Assembly (NCBI GenBank): GCA_027604505.1
Contig: JADIIX010000267.1
Location: 1 to 17,806, forward strand
DNA: 17,806 nt
Direction: 5' to 3'
Source: Gonapodya sp. JEL0774
Lineage: Eukaryota > Monoblepharomycota > Monoblepharidomycetes > Monoblepharidales > Gonapodyaceae
The translations under genes and the position numbers were made by a program. This document shows, one piece after another, positions 9,289 through 17,806 of this stretch (position 1 is the stretch's first letter; each line of letters begins with the position of its first letter). The notes beneath the pieces are model-generated. The model searched no databases, was not told where the DNA came from, and saw nothing but the letters and a program-made list of their open reading frames with translations.

Positions 9289-12200
9289 ATGTCGTCTGCT
9301 GCGCAAACGAATAATTTCGCTACGAGAGGGACTGATGAAGCTCCGGGAGATGGTGGAATACTGTCTGACTATCCACTTTTGGACGCAGGGCTTGTCACGG
9401 TGAGCTATTGCGTTTGTAAGCCCTGTCAGCCGCGTCTTTCACTTAACTACTCTATTTTTCAAGAGCGGCGTAATCGGAGCGGAGCTGAACATGCATTGGA
9501 GCAAGTCCGACAAGAAACGGGACCGAGTGAGCCATTTCGTGCACGCAAATTCGACGAATCAACCGCCGTTCATCCAAAAATGCTTTGTTTGGCAGGCTGA
9601 GAAGAGGAAGAGGGGGAAGGGCGGGCCTCCTGAGGTTGGGAAAGCGACGGAAAACGTTATCTTGCAGGACATCAGCCCAACCGTACGTGTTTGACTTGTC
9701 ATAAGGAGCTGCAACTGGGTCCTATTATAATTCCACCTTCTTCAATTTCAATGAATTCTCCTGCTCCCTTCGCCATCTCGTTTCAACTTAGTATATTCAG
9801 GGTGAAAAACGGCCAACCCGTGATATCACCAACAAGTCACCATTGGTCCTTGGTTCCTCAGAACAAAGCTGCGATACGCCATCAACTGCTACTGAAAAGG
9901 CTGTTGCAGACCAGCGCGTGCGTTTTGATTGTGTTTCCTGAAACGATTGACGAATCCAGTCATGACAATCTCTGCTGACATCATCCTATGCACCATGTCC
10001 CCTTTGTTCTGGGGAAACCGTCCTTCATCACATGAACCCTGCACAGGTCTCAAATCCCGATACAACAGACCGCTCTGCACGAACCTCTGCACCTGTCCCC
10101 GACCCTCGTCCGGTAGTTGCAAAACTTCGCTTCCGACCCCTAGCCCCGTCGACGAGTGAGGCGCAGCTCGCGAAGAGCGGTGCAGGACCTTTAATTCGTG
10201 GAGCCGATGTGAGTTCAACTTGGAAGATACTGCGTAGTGATAGGTGACGTCAGGCGGCCCACCTCGTTCACCGCAATTTATTCGCCATGGATACTCGACG
10301 TTTGTTCCTCTATGTCCACGAATCTTACACTTTTCTATCTGCTCGCCAGAAGCTCAAAAGCCTCGATGGAGCTACGGCAACATTTAAAGGAACACAGCAT
10401 GAGGTCATGGCGGAAACCGAGACTTCGCATGAACAATATCCGGTAAGTGATTTTCTGCGGTACTTCGTAATTCGGATGTGTTTCAGACTTGGTGACACTG
10501 TGTTCGGGGCATCTTCTTTCATGGATCGTGTCGTAGACAAACAGCTCGACAATCGCGAAACCGCACACTACCCAAACTGCGTTGCCTAGATCAAGGACGG
10601 ATATTGTTCCCTTGATCTTGGAAGATACCAGAACGGTTACAATTCAAGAGGTGAGTATTGGAGAATCCTGATTGGCAAGAGCCCAGTCCCCTTTCACATT
10701 ATAGTAAACGCGCCATCTCTGCTACGGCATATCCATGTGATACCACAACCACAAATCAACCGTGATCTTACCGCACGTGATTTTACTTACACCAAGTCGC
10801 CAACTGTGCTAGATCCGCGATCGGCCTATCCCAACAACGGCACTCTCCAAGGATTCGAGTGCGGCCACCAAGTTTGTCGAAAAACGGTGGAGAGGAGGCA
10901 CTCCTTGGGTCGGAGCCATTCGGTGACGGAGTGCTGGTGCGCTGGACTTTTGAAGGATTTCGTGTCGTCTCGAACCGAATCTCAATCTTATCTGAACTCT
11001 TCGTGCATCTCTCAATTGTCTCACATTTTAACTTCCACATTGGTACCAAAATCGACGCACTGATATCATCTTTTAATGCCTGTGACTAAAAAGTCTGTGA
11101 GCGTGACGGCAGCCGAACCTACAGTTGGAGCTGAAACTGGTCAACCAGCTGGCTCAAAGCGTGGTGAAGGTGCGATTCTGGAATCATCATACAGCAGTCG
11201 CTTTAAGGTCATCATCGTACGTTGCCTTCCCTTGCGTTGTTACATTCACTGCATTTGTTTGTTCTGACAACGTTTCAACGTTCCATCTCAGAAACCCGCG
11301 CCGCTAGAAATCATGCATGTTCTTACGCTTCGAAAGGTGTTAAGGGGCAAGTCATACGGTGACTACCTTTTCGGAAACGTTTTGGGAGAGGGTATGTCTG
11401 GATGCGTTTCCGATGCGTACGTACAAATTGGAGATGCGGGACCTGATCTGTGAGTTTCGCATTGAAATTAAACCTGTGCACGGTATGCATATTTATGTAT
11501 TTCGATGAATTTTGCAGGGACGCAACAACGTGGGCTTTGGTGGCTGTGAAACGATACAATAAGCCTGTTGATAGTCGTGGAACCCTACCAGCGGACGCAA
11601 GGGCGGAGAGAACGGTAAGTCATCATAACAGCAATGAAGGTGAAAAACTTATGTGTGAATCAATTATGTGACTTAATTCGACCGCAAGCTCCTCGAACAA
11701 ATCAATCATCCAAATGTTGCGAATTACGTGACAACACTTGTCCACTCTCAGACAAGCGCAAGGTCACCGATCCCCCAGCGAATTGTGAGCCTCGTGTTTG
11801 AGTATGCGCGTATGGATCTCTCGGTAAGCCATGTGCTGATGCTCATCTTTATCTATATCTGACTGACGGTTGACTGCCTCTCAAATAGTCCTTGATGGCC
11901 GAGTTCCAAGCAAACAAGCGGCTGATGCCACTAGCGTTCATTGAGAACTTGCTCTTTGAGCTGCTTGTTGGAATAGGTCAAGTGCACGCACTTGGTTATA
12001 TAAATGCGGTAAGTTGTGCATCATTGGACATATATGGCGCTATTCCTTTGATGGTGATTGGTGGAATGGTCTTTCATTTTCATCAAGGATATCAAACCGT
12101 CGAATATCCTAATCGGCAAATCCGGTCGAGTCAAGATCACGGATTCGGGCCTGTCACACCAGTCTCGAGCGGCTGACGGAAAGTTCAGTGTAACAGAGAC

Positions 12201-13363
12201 TAGGCGGATTGGAACTCCTAACTATCTCCCACCCGAACTATGTGTGCCATTTGAGTCGACAGACGGAGTATTTGACAAGACTATCGGTGAGTGGTGCATG
12301 AGGTTGTGCCCTTGATATTGTTTACTTCGATCAATATTTTGCTGACACAACTGACGCAACACATCTGTTAGACCTTTGGGCCGGCGGTATTTCTGTCCTA
12401 GAAGCAATGCTGGGATTTCACCCACTCGAGCAGCCAAGTGGAATACAAAACAAGTGGGATCGCTTGTTCAGGAACGTTGCCAATAGGCTGACTGCGGAAT
12501 CACAGGGAAGCAAAGAACTGGAATTGTTTGAGAGGGACCGACAGACATTCTTGTTGCTTGGTGAAGAGGAGGCTGATTCTTTGAGCTGGTCCACGGATCC
12601 ATTTAAGGACGACTTCGTGGAGGGGTACTGGCTGTGGAAGATGGTGTGCCTCTTGGGACACCCGACTGGTGAGTTCCTTGTCATCACGTGGATAAATCAC
12701 CTAGGTGGACAGAAATCTGAAAAGGAATCTTGGTCCAGATCCGTGGTGCCCCGGCTTGTTTCCACACTCTGCGAACCCTCGTCTTAGTGGGGTGCTGGCA
12801 AATCTACCTGTCCTCGACGGCAACACGCTCCCTCTGGAGTGTTTGTTCCAATGGCGTCGTAGCCAATACTCCCCAACTGTGACAGGGACGCTCAGCTTGG
12901 ATGCTATTCTCCGCGCTGCAAGTGATCCTGGAGTTGAGATGGTGCGGGATGAGGAGGATCGGTCCGCAAGCCTCTTGGATATAGTTTCCAGCATGTTGTC
13001 ATGGACCCCAGAGGGCCGTGGGACCAGCGCGTGCTTGATGCAGAAAGCAAGAGAGTTGGGTTTAGCGAAACAGTGAGGACATTCGGGAACAAGTTTGTTC
13101 AGCATTGATGTGCTTCTTATACTCTGATATTGTAGTGCCTTGCAGATCACAGCAAATTATTCTTACTCCCCATTCTTCAAGTTCGCCGAACTCCCTGTGC
13201 CAATACGTGACAAGATCATGGGAAACCGTAAGTCACATTCAAACACATAAATTTGGACTGTACGGTGGGTCTTTTCCAACGCAAATTCTTCTGTTGCTGC
13301 TAGTTGGCTACACAGTCCAGAAAAGACCACAACAAGCATGGCAAGGAAGCTTATCAGATCTGA
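9289..13363 (+). CDS. Serine/threonine protein kinase with NAD and DSG variant motifs
   Basis: Proposed exons are 9289-9399, 9464-9526, 9596-9682, 9801-9917, 10047-10208, 10350-10442, 10537-10650, 10813-10922, 11102-11216, 11292-11449, 11518-11614, 11689-11823, 11889-12008, 12088-12286, 12372-12668 and 12739 onward. Phases agree throughout. The ATG has a favourable A at -3. Reading on to the TGA at 13074-13076 gives 771 residues. Splicing at 13072 into 13146-13227 and 13304-13363 gives 817. Residues 1 to about 330 are polar and low in complexity. The catalytic domain has a glycine loop GEGMSG (356-361), VAVK with Lys388, an alpha-C Glu407, NADIKPSN (493-500) in place of HRD-x-K-x-x-N, DSG (513-515) in place of DFG, GTPNYLPPE and DLWAGG (561-566). 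All catalytic residues proper (Lys, Glu, Asp, Asn, Asp) are present, so activity is plausible. The C-lobe carries a long insert and CMGC-like strings (LWKMVCLLGHPT). The exact family is not identified. Exons 8-9 are the least certain. Confidence 0.88.
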
Positions 13364-13953
13364 CAAACGACAACGTCACGACCTCCCACATCAAGCCATC
13401 CACATTGACTTCAATAGCAAGGGTTCTCAAGAGGAAGCGAACATCTACGGAGGCTGCTGGCTGTGGAATGGCAACCAATTTGTGAGCGACGAAGCCGTGG
13501 CTTTGTCAGTACCGCGATCGGTCGGCAATGGGTTCAGTGGTGCTGAGGTAATTTGTCCGTCCAGGAGCACTAATTGCGTGATGCACTTGCGTTCCATTAT
13601 TGAAGTTGGAGTCACAGCACAGCGCAAACTTTCTGGTTGTTTAATGGCGTTTGCTGGGGATTGCCGATAAATATTGTTCTTTTCTATTCTGCGTTTGTTT
13701 ATTCCTTATCAAAAGCAAAAATGTGGTTAGCCAGATAACGAAATGAATTGTCATTGGCCTCTCGACAGCCTGATTGCTTGTGGATCTTCCGGATATCATG
13801 TGGGAATAAATCATTTGGATGATGACTCAATACGTAGGTGATGCGAGCATTCTGGTGTCCACACTCCACTCAATTCTCCAACCGTAAGAGTCCAGAAGGT
13901 TGTCACACCCTATGTGTCAAACTTAATGTGTGATTCAAAAATTTTCGCGTAAT
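13364..13953. other. Convergent intergenic stretch
   Basis: This lies between the 3' ends of the kinase gene and the minus-strand gene at 13954. A plus-strand frame continues open to 13670, but it uses a different frame from the kinase and its product resembles nothing I know. GATAAATATT near 13667 and GGGAATAAATC near 13803 could serve as polyadenylation signals. Nothing else was seen. Confidence 0.45.
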
Positions 13954-14761
13954 CTATTGTATCAAGAGGAATCTGGGTGCCGAGAGCCCATCTGGACATT
14001 TCCGGATGACTCGGAGACTGAAACAAACGAGGTGCAAGTCAAGTACACAGCCGATTGGATCGTGCTCAGTTTGCGGTTTCATTTTCGGCAACATGAAACT
14101 GTGCAAATGTTTTGGTTGGGATTCATTGCAAAAAGGAGCAGCTTTGAGGTGACAATGTGCGTCTGGGAGCAGAATTCTCCAGGAAGCCTTCGCAGTGAAG
14201 AGAAGAGCCAGGTAGTTCATCGTATGTATATCGTCGCTGTCTTCGACTAACTCCATGGAAAGATATGTTTTCGCAAGCTTTGTTACGAATGATGATGCAG
14301 CGATGGTGTTGAATATTCGGCGGGAGTGGAGATACTGATCAGGGAACGGGAACCCTGACTCCATCAACGAAACGGAAAGGGCCACGACATCGTCCCAAAA
14401 CGGATCCAAATCTGTGAGGTCATTGATTCGATTGAGGATCTCGAGTGGCCGGTCTGGAGAGAGCCGAGAGAAGACTGAAGTTGCCCGGATGACAAGTGAA
14501 AATTGTGTTCTTGCTTCGTCTGCCCCCACCCGAGGTCGATTCGCAGCCAAATCCTCCAATGGCGGAACTTACAGGGGAGCGGGGAAGAAATTGGCGATGT
14601 ATCCGTGTCTGGGAACAGAAGGCGGAGCGGATCATCGACCGGGCAATGTTTCCTCCCACTCCCCACACGGCTCATCGATAAAACTCACTCTCGCTCTCCA
14701 TCTGTGGCTTCGTCTTCCCACCCTTTCCGATTCTGACAGGTTTGCTCGAGTGGTTTGGCAT
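13954..14761 (-). CDS. Unknown protein, weakly like the middle region of fungal transcription factors
   Basis: Exons 14761-14689, 14608-14573 and 14519-13954 join in phase 1 twice, giving 224 residues. The start sits in CACCACCATG, a strong eukaryotic context. Introns are 80 and 53 nt with GTGAGT and GTAAGT donors. The first 40 residues are polar and basic (KPVRIGKGGKTKPQMESE). The rest contains amphipathic helices: TQFSLVIRATSVFSRL, then a Leu/Asp-rich stretch with DPFWDDVVALSVSLMESG, then FNTIAASSFVTKLAKTYLSM. That order faintly recalls the regulatory middle region of Zn2Cys6 transcription factors, but there is no zinc cluster here, so the resemblance is only a hint. The last 90 residues look less ordered, and another intron may be hidden there. 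It is divergent from the uS2 gene. Confidence 0.55.
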
Positions 14762-15178
14762 GGTGGTGATGGTGGCCACAGCCACACCACACCAGTTCGT
14801 TCCCAGCCCCAGAGTTTCGCAATACTTTTACGGACATACTTGGTGAGCAGAGCGGACGCCCCGACTCTGACGCGCGGACAAAATGGACGGAAACCTCGTG
14901 CGAAATGGACCAATTCTCGCCATGGAAAATCGACGATTTGGAAGAGATTTCGTGGTTGTTGGGTGTGCAAACGACAGCATCCATCCATCGATTCTGGTGG
15001 AATTTCTGGCGAGAATCGGGCGAAATTCGATACAAATTTATCGAAAAATGGGCTGGAATTCATATTGAGTCGATGTGTTCTGTTTGATGGGTCGTTTGAG
15101 TTGTTGCTGACAAGTGGACGTGTTACGTTCTGTCCCGTACAGGCATCCCGTCACCGTTACTCTTTGACGTCAGCCGCA
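14762..15178. promoter_or_regulatory. Divergent promoter region with a TGACGTCA palindrome
   Basis: These 417 bases lie between two start codons facing away from each other (14761 minus, 15179 plus). A perfect TGACGTCA is at 15165-15172, seven bases before the uS2 ATG. This is the binding site of CREB/ATF-type bZIP proteins in other eukaryotes. So close to the ATG it is probably in the leader or overlaps the transcription start. Long open frames crossing this stretch on both strands look like chance. Confidence 0.5.
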
Positions 15179-16697
15179 ATGTCTAAGTTTCCCGCGATTC
15201 TCAACCGTGAGTATCAAATTGGGGTCGTGAGGACGGGAGCAGTTTGTTGAAACGGCACATTCACTGGCGCAAGAAGTACTGGGCCGTAATGGGAGAATCG
15301 ACCAGACAAACACGAAAAGAAATTTCACCGAATAATCGATAAAAGTAAAATGAAAGGGTGCTAGTGTCTGTGGAACTCGGGAGTGAATACGGGAGTGAGA
15401 GGTTGGTGGGACATTTGTGAGGATTCCATAAGCCCACTGGCACCACCTCTGGGTGTTCTCCTTCTAGAATGCTTGGAGACTCTGTTTCTGACCGATTTGA
15501 CATTTCCTCGATGATCCTGGACACCACTGACCACCTCTTCACCCACCCTCCGACTACAGCGTCCGCTGAGGACATTCAAATGCTCCTCGCCGCCCAGGCC
15601 CACCTCGGCACCAAGAACTGCGAGAAGCAGATGGAGCCGTACGTCTGGAAGAGGAGGACTGACGGTGAGTTTTGTTTGCCGTATCATACGAATTCATCTG
15701 GGATACCTCCTCTCACGCCTATTCATATTCATCATTGTATCATCAACCTCTTCAACTCCACCATCCTCGAAAACCCACAAACAACCCACAAACCCGTAAA
15801 CCCGTACAGGCGTCCACGTCATCAACATCATGAAGACCTGGGAGAAACTCCTCCTCGCCGCCCGCATCATCGTCTCCATCGAGAACCCCGCCGACGTGAC
15901 CGTCATCTCTGCCCGCCCCTACGGCCACCGCGCCGTGCTCAAGTACGCCTCCAACACAGGTGCCACCGCCGTCGCCGGCCGATTCACCCCGGGTACTTTC
16001 ACCAACTACATCACCAAGGCCTTCCGTGAGCCCCGTCTCATTGTCGTCACCGACCCGGCCACTGACCACCAGCCCATCCGCGAGTCCTCGTACGTCAACA
16101 TCCCCGTCATCGCCTTTTGCGACACTGAGTCCAAGCTCAAGCACGTCGACGTGGCCATCCCCTGCAACAACCGCGGAAAACACTCTGTCGGTCTCATGTG
16201 GTGGCTCCTGGCCCGCGAGGTGCTCAGGCTCCGTGGCTCCCTGCCCAGGTCCCAGACCTGGTCCGTCATGGTCGACATGTTCTTTTACCGCGACCCGGAG
16301 GAGCAGGACAAGGACCGGGCCGCCGAGGAGGCCAAGGAGCTCGAGGCAGCCGCACCCGTCAAGGACTTTGGTGCCGCCGCTGGCGAATGGGGTACTGCCG
16401 AAGAAGAGGTGCGTTTTTGTTCTCACGACCAAGAGCACTCGGTCTCGGTATCTGTTCTGGGTTGTGGTCGTTGCCATGGTTGTTCTGCATAAGTGTTGTA
16501 GTATTGACACCCCATCCCTCTTTCCCACCTTTCCGTCCACCTGCTACCCTTCTTACCCTCCTCTCACCCAGTGGGGCGCCTCCGCCCCCGAAGCCCCCGT
16601 CGTCACCGGCGCCGCCCCGGACACCTGGGGCGCCTCCGCTGCCACCGAGACTGGCAACTGGGGCGACTCGGCCGCCGACACGGGTGCGGCGTGGTAA
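15179..16697 (+). CDS. RPS0: 40S ribosomal protein SA (uS2)
   Basis: This is a structural protein of the small ribosomal subunit, on the head-body junction on the solvent side, needed for late 20S pre-rRNA processing. Exons 15179-15206, 15560-15664, 15810-16408 and 16572-16697 join in phases 1, 1 and 0, giving 285 residues. Exon 1 encodes only MSKFPAILN; it is chosen because joining it to exon 2 gives [18 protein letters not shown], which matches family N-termini. The conserved core is complete: [108 protein letters not shown] and FFYRDPEE. The C-tail carries repeated Trp-Gly units ([30 protein letters not shown]). [10 protein letters not shown] is the fungal-type wording as I recall it. C-rich third positions suggest high expression. 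Intron 1 (353 nt) is much longer than the others. Confidence 0.97.
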
Positions 16698-17527
16698 AAA
16701 GTGGATCGCCGTATCGAAAGTATGAAGTGAATGAGCTATGGGTGTGGGAGGGGCCGGGCGTCGGTGGACGGTTCATGGCCACGGGCTGCACTGGGTTCAC
16801 GCGAGATGTGGTGAGCTCGAGGCACTTCGAGGGGATGGACCTTGCTCCTGTATGTCCCGTGGTATCATTGATAGCACATATTGAAAATACAAACCGTTGG
16901 GTTTCTACGTGCGCCGCCTGAACTGTTAACAGCAAGCTGCTTCCTGTCCTTGTCCAAGACAAGCCCGATCGACAATACACGATGCTCTCCAAGTACTGCA
17001 CGACATCGGCGTCACCTAATAAGATTCTTTTAAGACTGTGTCTGTGTTCTAGAGGCGTTCATGCTGCAGAAGAGGACATTTTCGACGATTGATTGATGTT
17101 ATTGTGGCACATAGTCACCAAGAGAACTGCAAAGTCAGCTGCAGTTTAGACCGCTATTACTATAGGACTTATCTCACTCTGTAGTACGAAGGAATGTTTT
17201 ACGAAGATTCAGAATAATTGCTCCAATTTGTGAAGGAGTCACTGCCGGCCCGCATGAGACGCCGTGAGCTCTCGAAACGATGGACGGATATAACTATATC
17301 AATCTATTGACTAACTGATTGCATTTGGAATCCGACAGATCGGTACTGAAAGGGTTAATCCGACTTCGGTGACACGTGAAAAACATAACACGATATGTAC
17401 AACTCGCCAACTCTCCCTGACACTCATAACACGCCACATTACTCCAAAAACCATATATCACTTCTATTGATCGAGTTCCGATACGCCCATGCGCATTGCC
17501 TTTGGGCTGCTCAATAGCCGGGGGGGC
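16698..17527. other. Intergenic stretch, no gene seen
   Basis: About 830 bases separate the uS2 stop from the gene at the right edge, with no open frame of note on either strand beyond antisense of the uS2 last exon. The two genes are convergent, so this holds both 3' ends. No tRNA-like fold, tandem repeat or inverted repeat was recognised by eye. Confidence 0.5.
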
Positions 17528-17806
17528 CTATTGAAACTCCCACCACCCGCAATCCACACAGGCCCCGTCGTCCTGCGCCTTACACTCGGGAACGGGCAAT
17601 GTCCACTTGAGGAGCACGTTACTGATCAACCAGGACATCCGGTGGTGGGTCACACTGAGCGACGCGATGGAGACGGGCGTTTCGGATATTTCCTCCAAAG
17701 TGGATTCCACGTCACCACCAGCCTCAAGTGCGGCCTGCACGGACGAGCGTACCGTTGCGAGGAGATGATCTCGCCGGGTTTCAAAGTCTGCGGTAGCTTG
17801 TCGATC
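17528..17806 (-). CDS. C-terminal part of an unknown protein, cut by the right edge
   Basis: A minus-strand frame is open from the window edge through 92 codons to a TAG at 17530-17528. The visible part begins with charged residues (ETRRDHLLATVRSSVQAAL), continues with an acidic helix-like stretch (DVESTLEEISE), then SIASLSVTHHRMSWLISNVLL, and ends CVDCGWWEFQ. Three cysteines near the end (C-x8-C-x2-C) could bind metal or form a disulfide. The even composition and long uninterrupted frame suggest a real final exon. I recognise no family. Confidence 0.5.
   Translation of the reverse strand, partial: DRQATADFETRRDHLLATVRSSVQAALEAGGDVESTLEEISETPVSIASLSVTHHRMSWLISNVLLKWTLPVPECKAQDDGACVDCGWWEFQ

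Noticed and set aside
13146-13227. Alternative frame reading FFKFAELPVPIRDKIMGN, like the start of a fungal 2EXR or F-box domain
   Set aside because: No start exon or downstream continuation could be joined in that frame, whereas the kinase frame passes through the same exon with matching phases.
14414-15250. Plus-strand open frame of 278 codons crossing the divergent promoter and uS2 exon 1
   Set aside because: It overlaps the better supported minus-strand gene, has disordered Arg/Ser-rich composition, and shares only the MSKFPAILN segment with a real protein; the ATG at 15179 explains that part.
15752-16540. Minus-strand open frame of 262 codons antisense to uS2
   Set aside because: It is a shadow of the strongly codon-biased ribosomal gene; its Gly/Asp/Val-rich product results from reading C-rich third positions backwards.

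Overview
The window is nuclear DNA from a compact, intron-rich eukaryote, most likely a fungus. Every confident gene is broken by short introns (about 50-350 nt) with GT...AG ends, usually GTGAGT or GTAAGT donors. The two housekeeping proteins are typically eukaryotic and look closest to fungal versions. An early-diverging (chytrid-like) fungus fits, but that is inference. All exon models were built by hand from splice-site consensus, phase agreement and protein plausibility; none is confirmed by transcripts.

Left part (1-5800). A fragment that may begin a membrane protein runs off the left edge on the minus strand. Next comes a five-exon minus-strand gene for a seven-transmembrane, GPCR-shaped protein (386-1932). 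A 455-base divergent gap separates it from DIM1 (2388-4158, plus), the 18S rRNA dimethyladenosine transferase, which carries a long acidic insertion. Downstream lies a broken MYND zinc-finger gene (4464-4888), then a two-exon minus-strand gene for a small secreted, proline- and cysteine-rich protein with repeated C-x4-C pairs (5180-5765).

Middle part (5800-9288). This stretch is gene-poor. Its main feature is a diverged tandem repeat with a period of about 725 bases and about 2.3 copies (6332-7990). On the minus strand the copies share a phase-matched splice junction and other splice-like sites, as if a multi-exon gene had been duplicated and then decayed.

Right part (9289-17806). A large multi-exon protein kinase gene (9289 to 13076 or 13363, plus) has a long low-complexity N-terminal region and a CMGC-like catalytic domain in which HRD is NAD and DFG is DSG. 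A minus-strand gene of unknown function (13954-14761) lies convergent with it. That gene is divergent from the four-exon gene for 40S ribosomal protein SA/uS2 (15179-16697, plus) across a 417-base gap holding a TGACGTCA palindrome. About 830 bases without a recognisable gene follow, and the C-terminus of a further minus-strand gene is cut by the right edge.

DIM1 and uS2 both serve small ribosomal subunit production, but they are about 11 kb apart and nothing in the sequence shows co-regulation. The other genes look unrelated in function.
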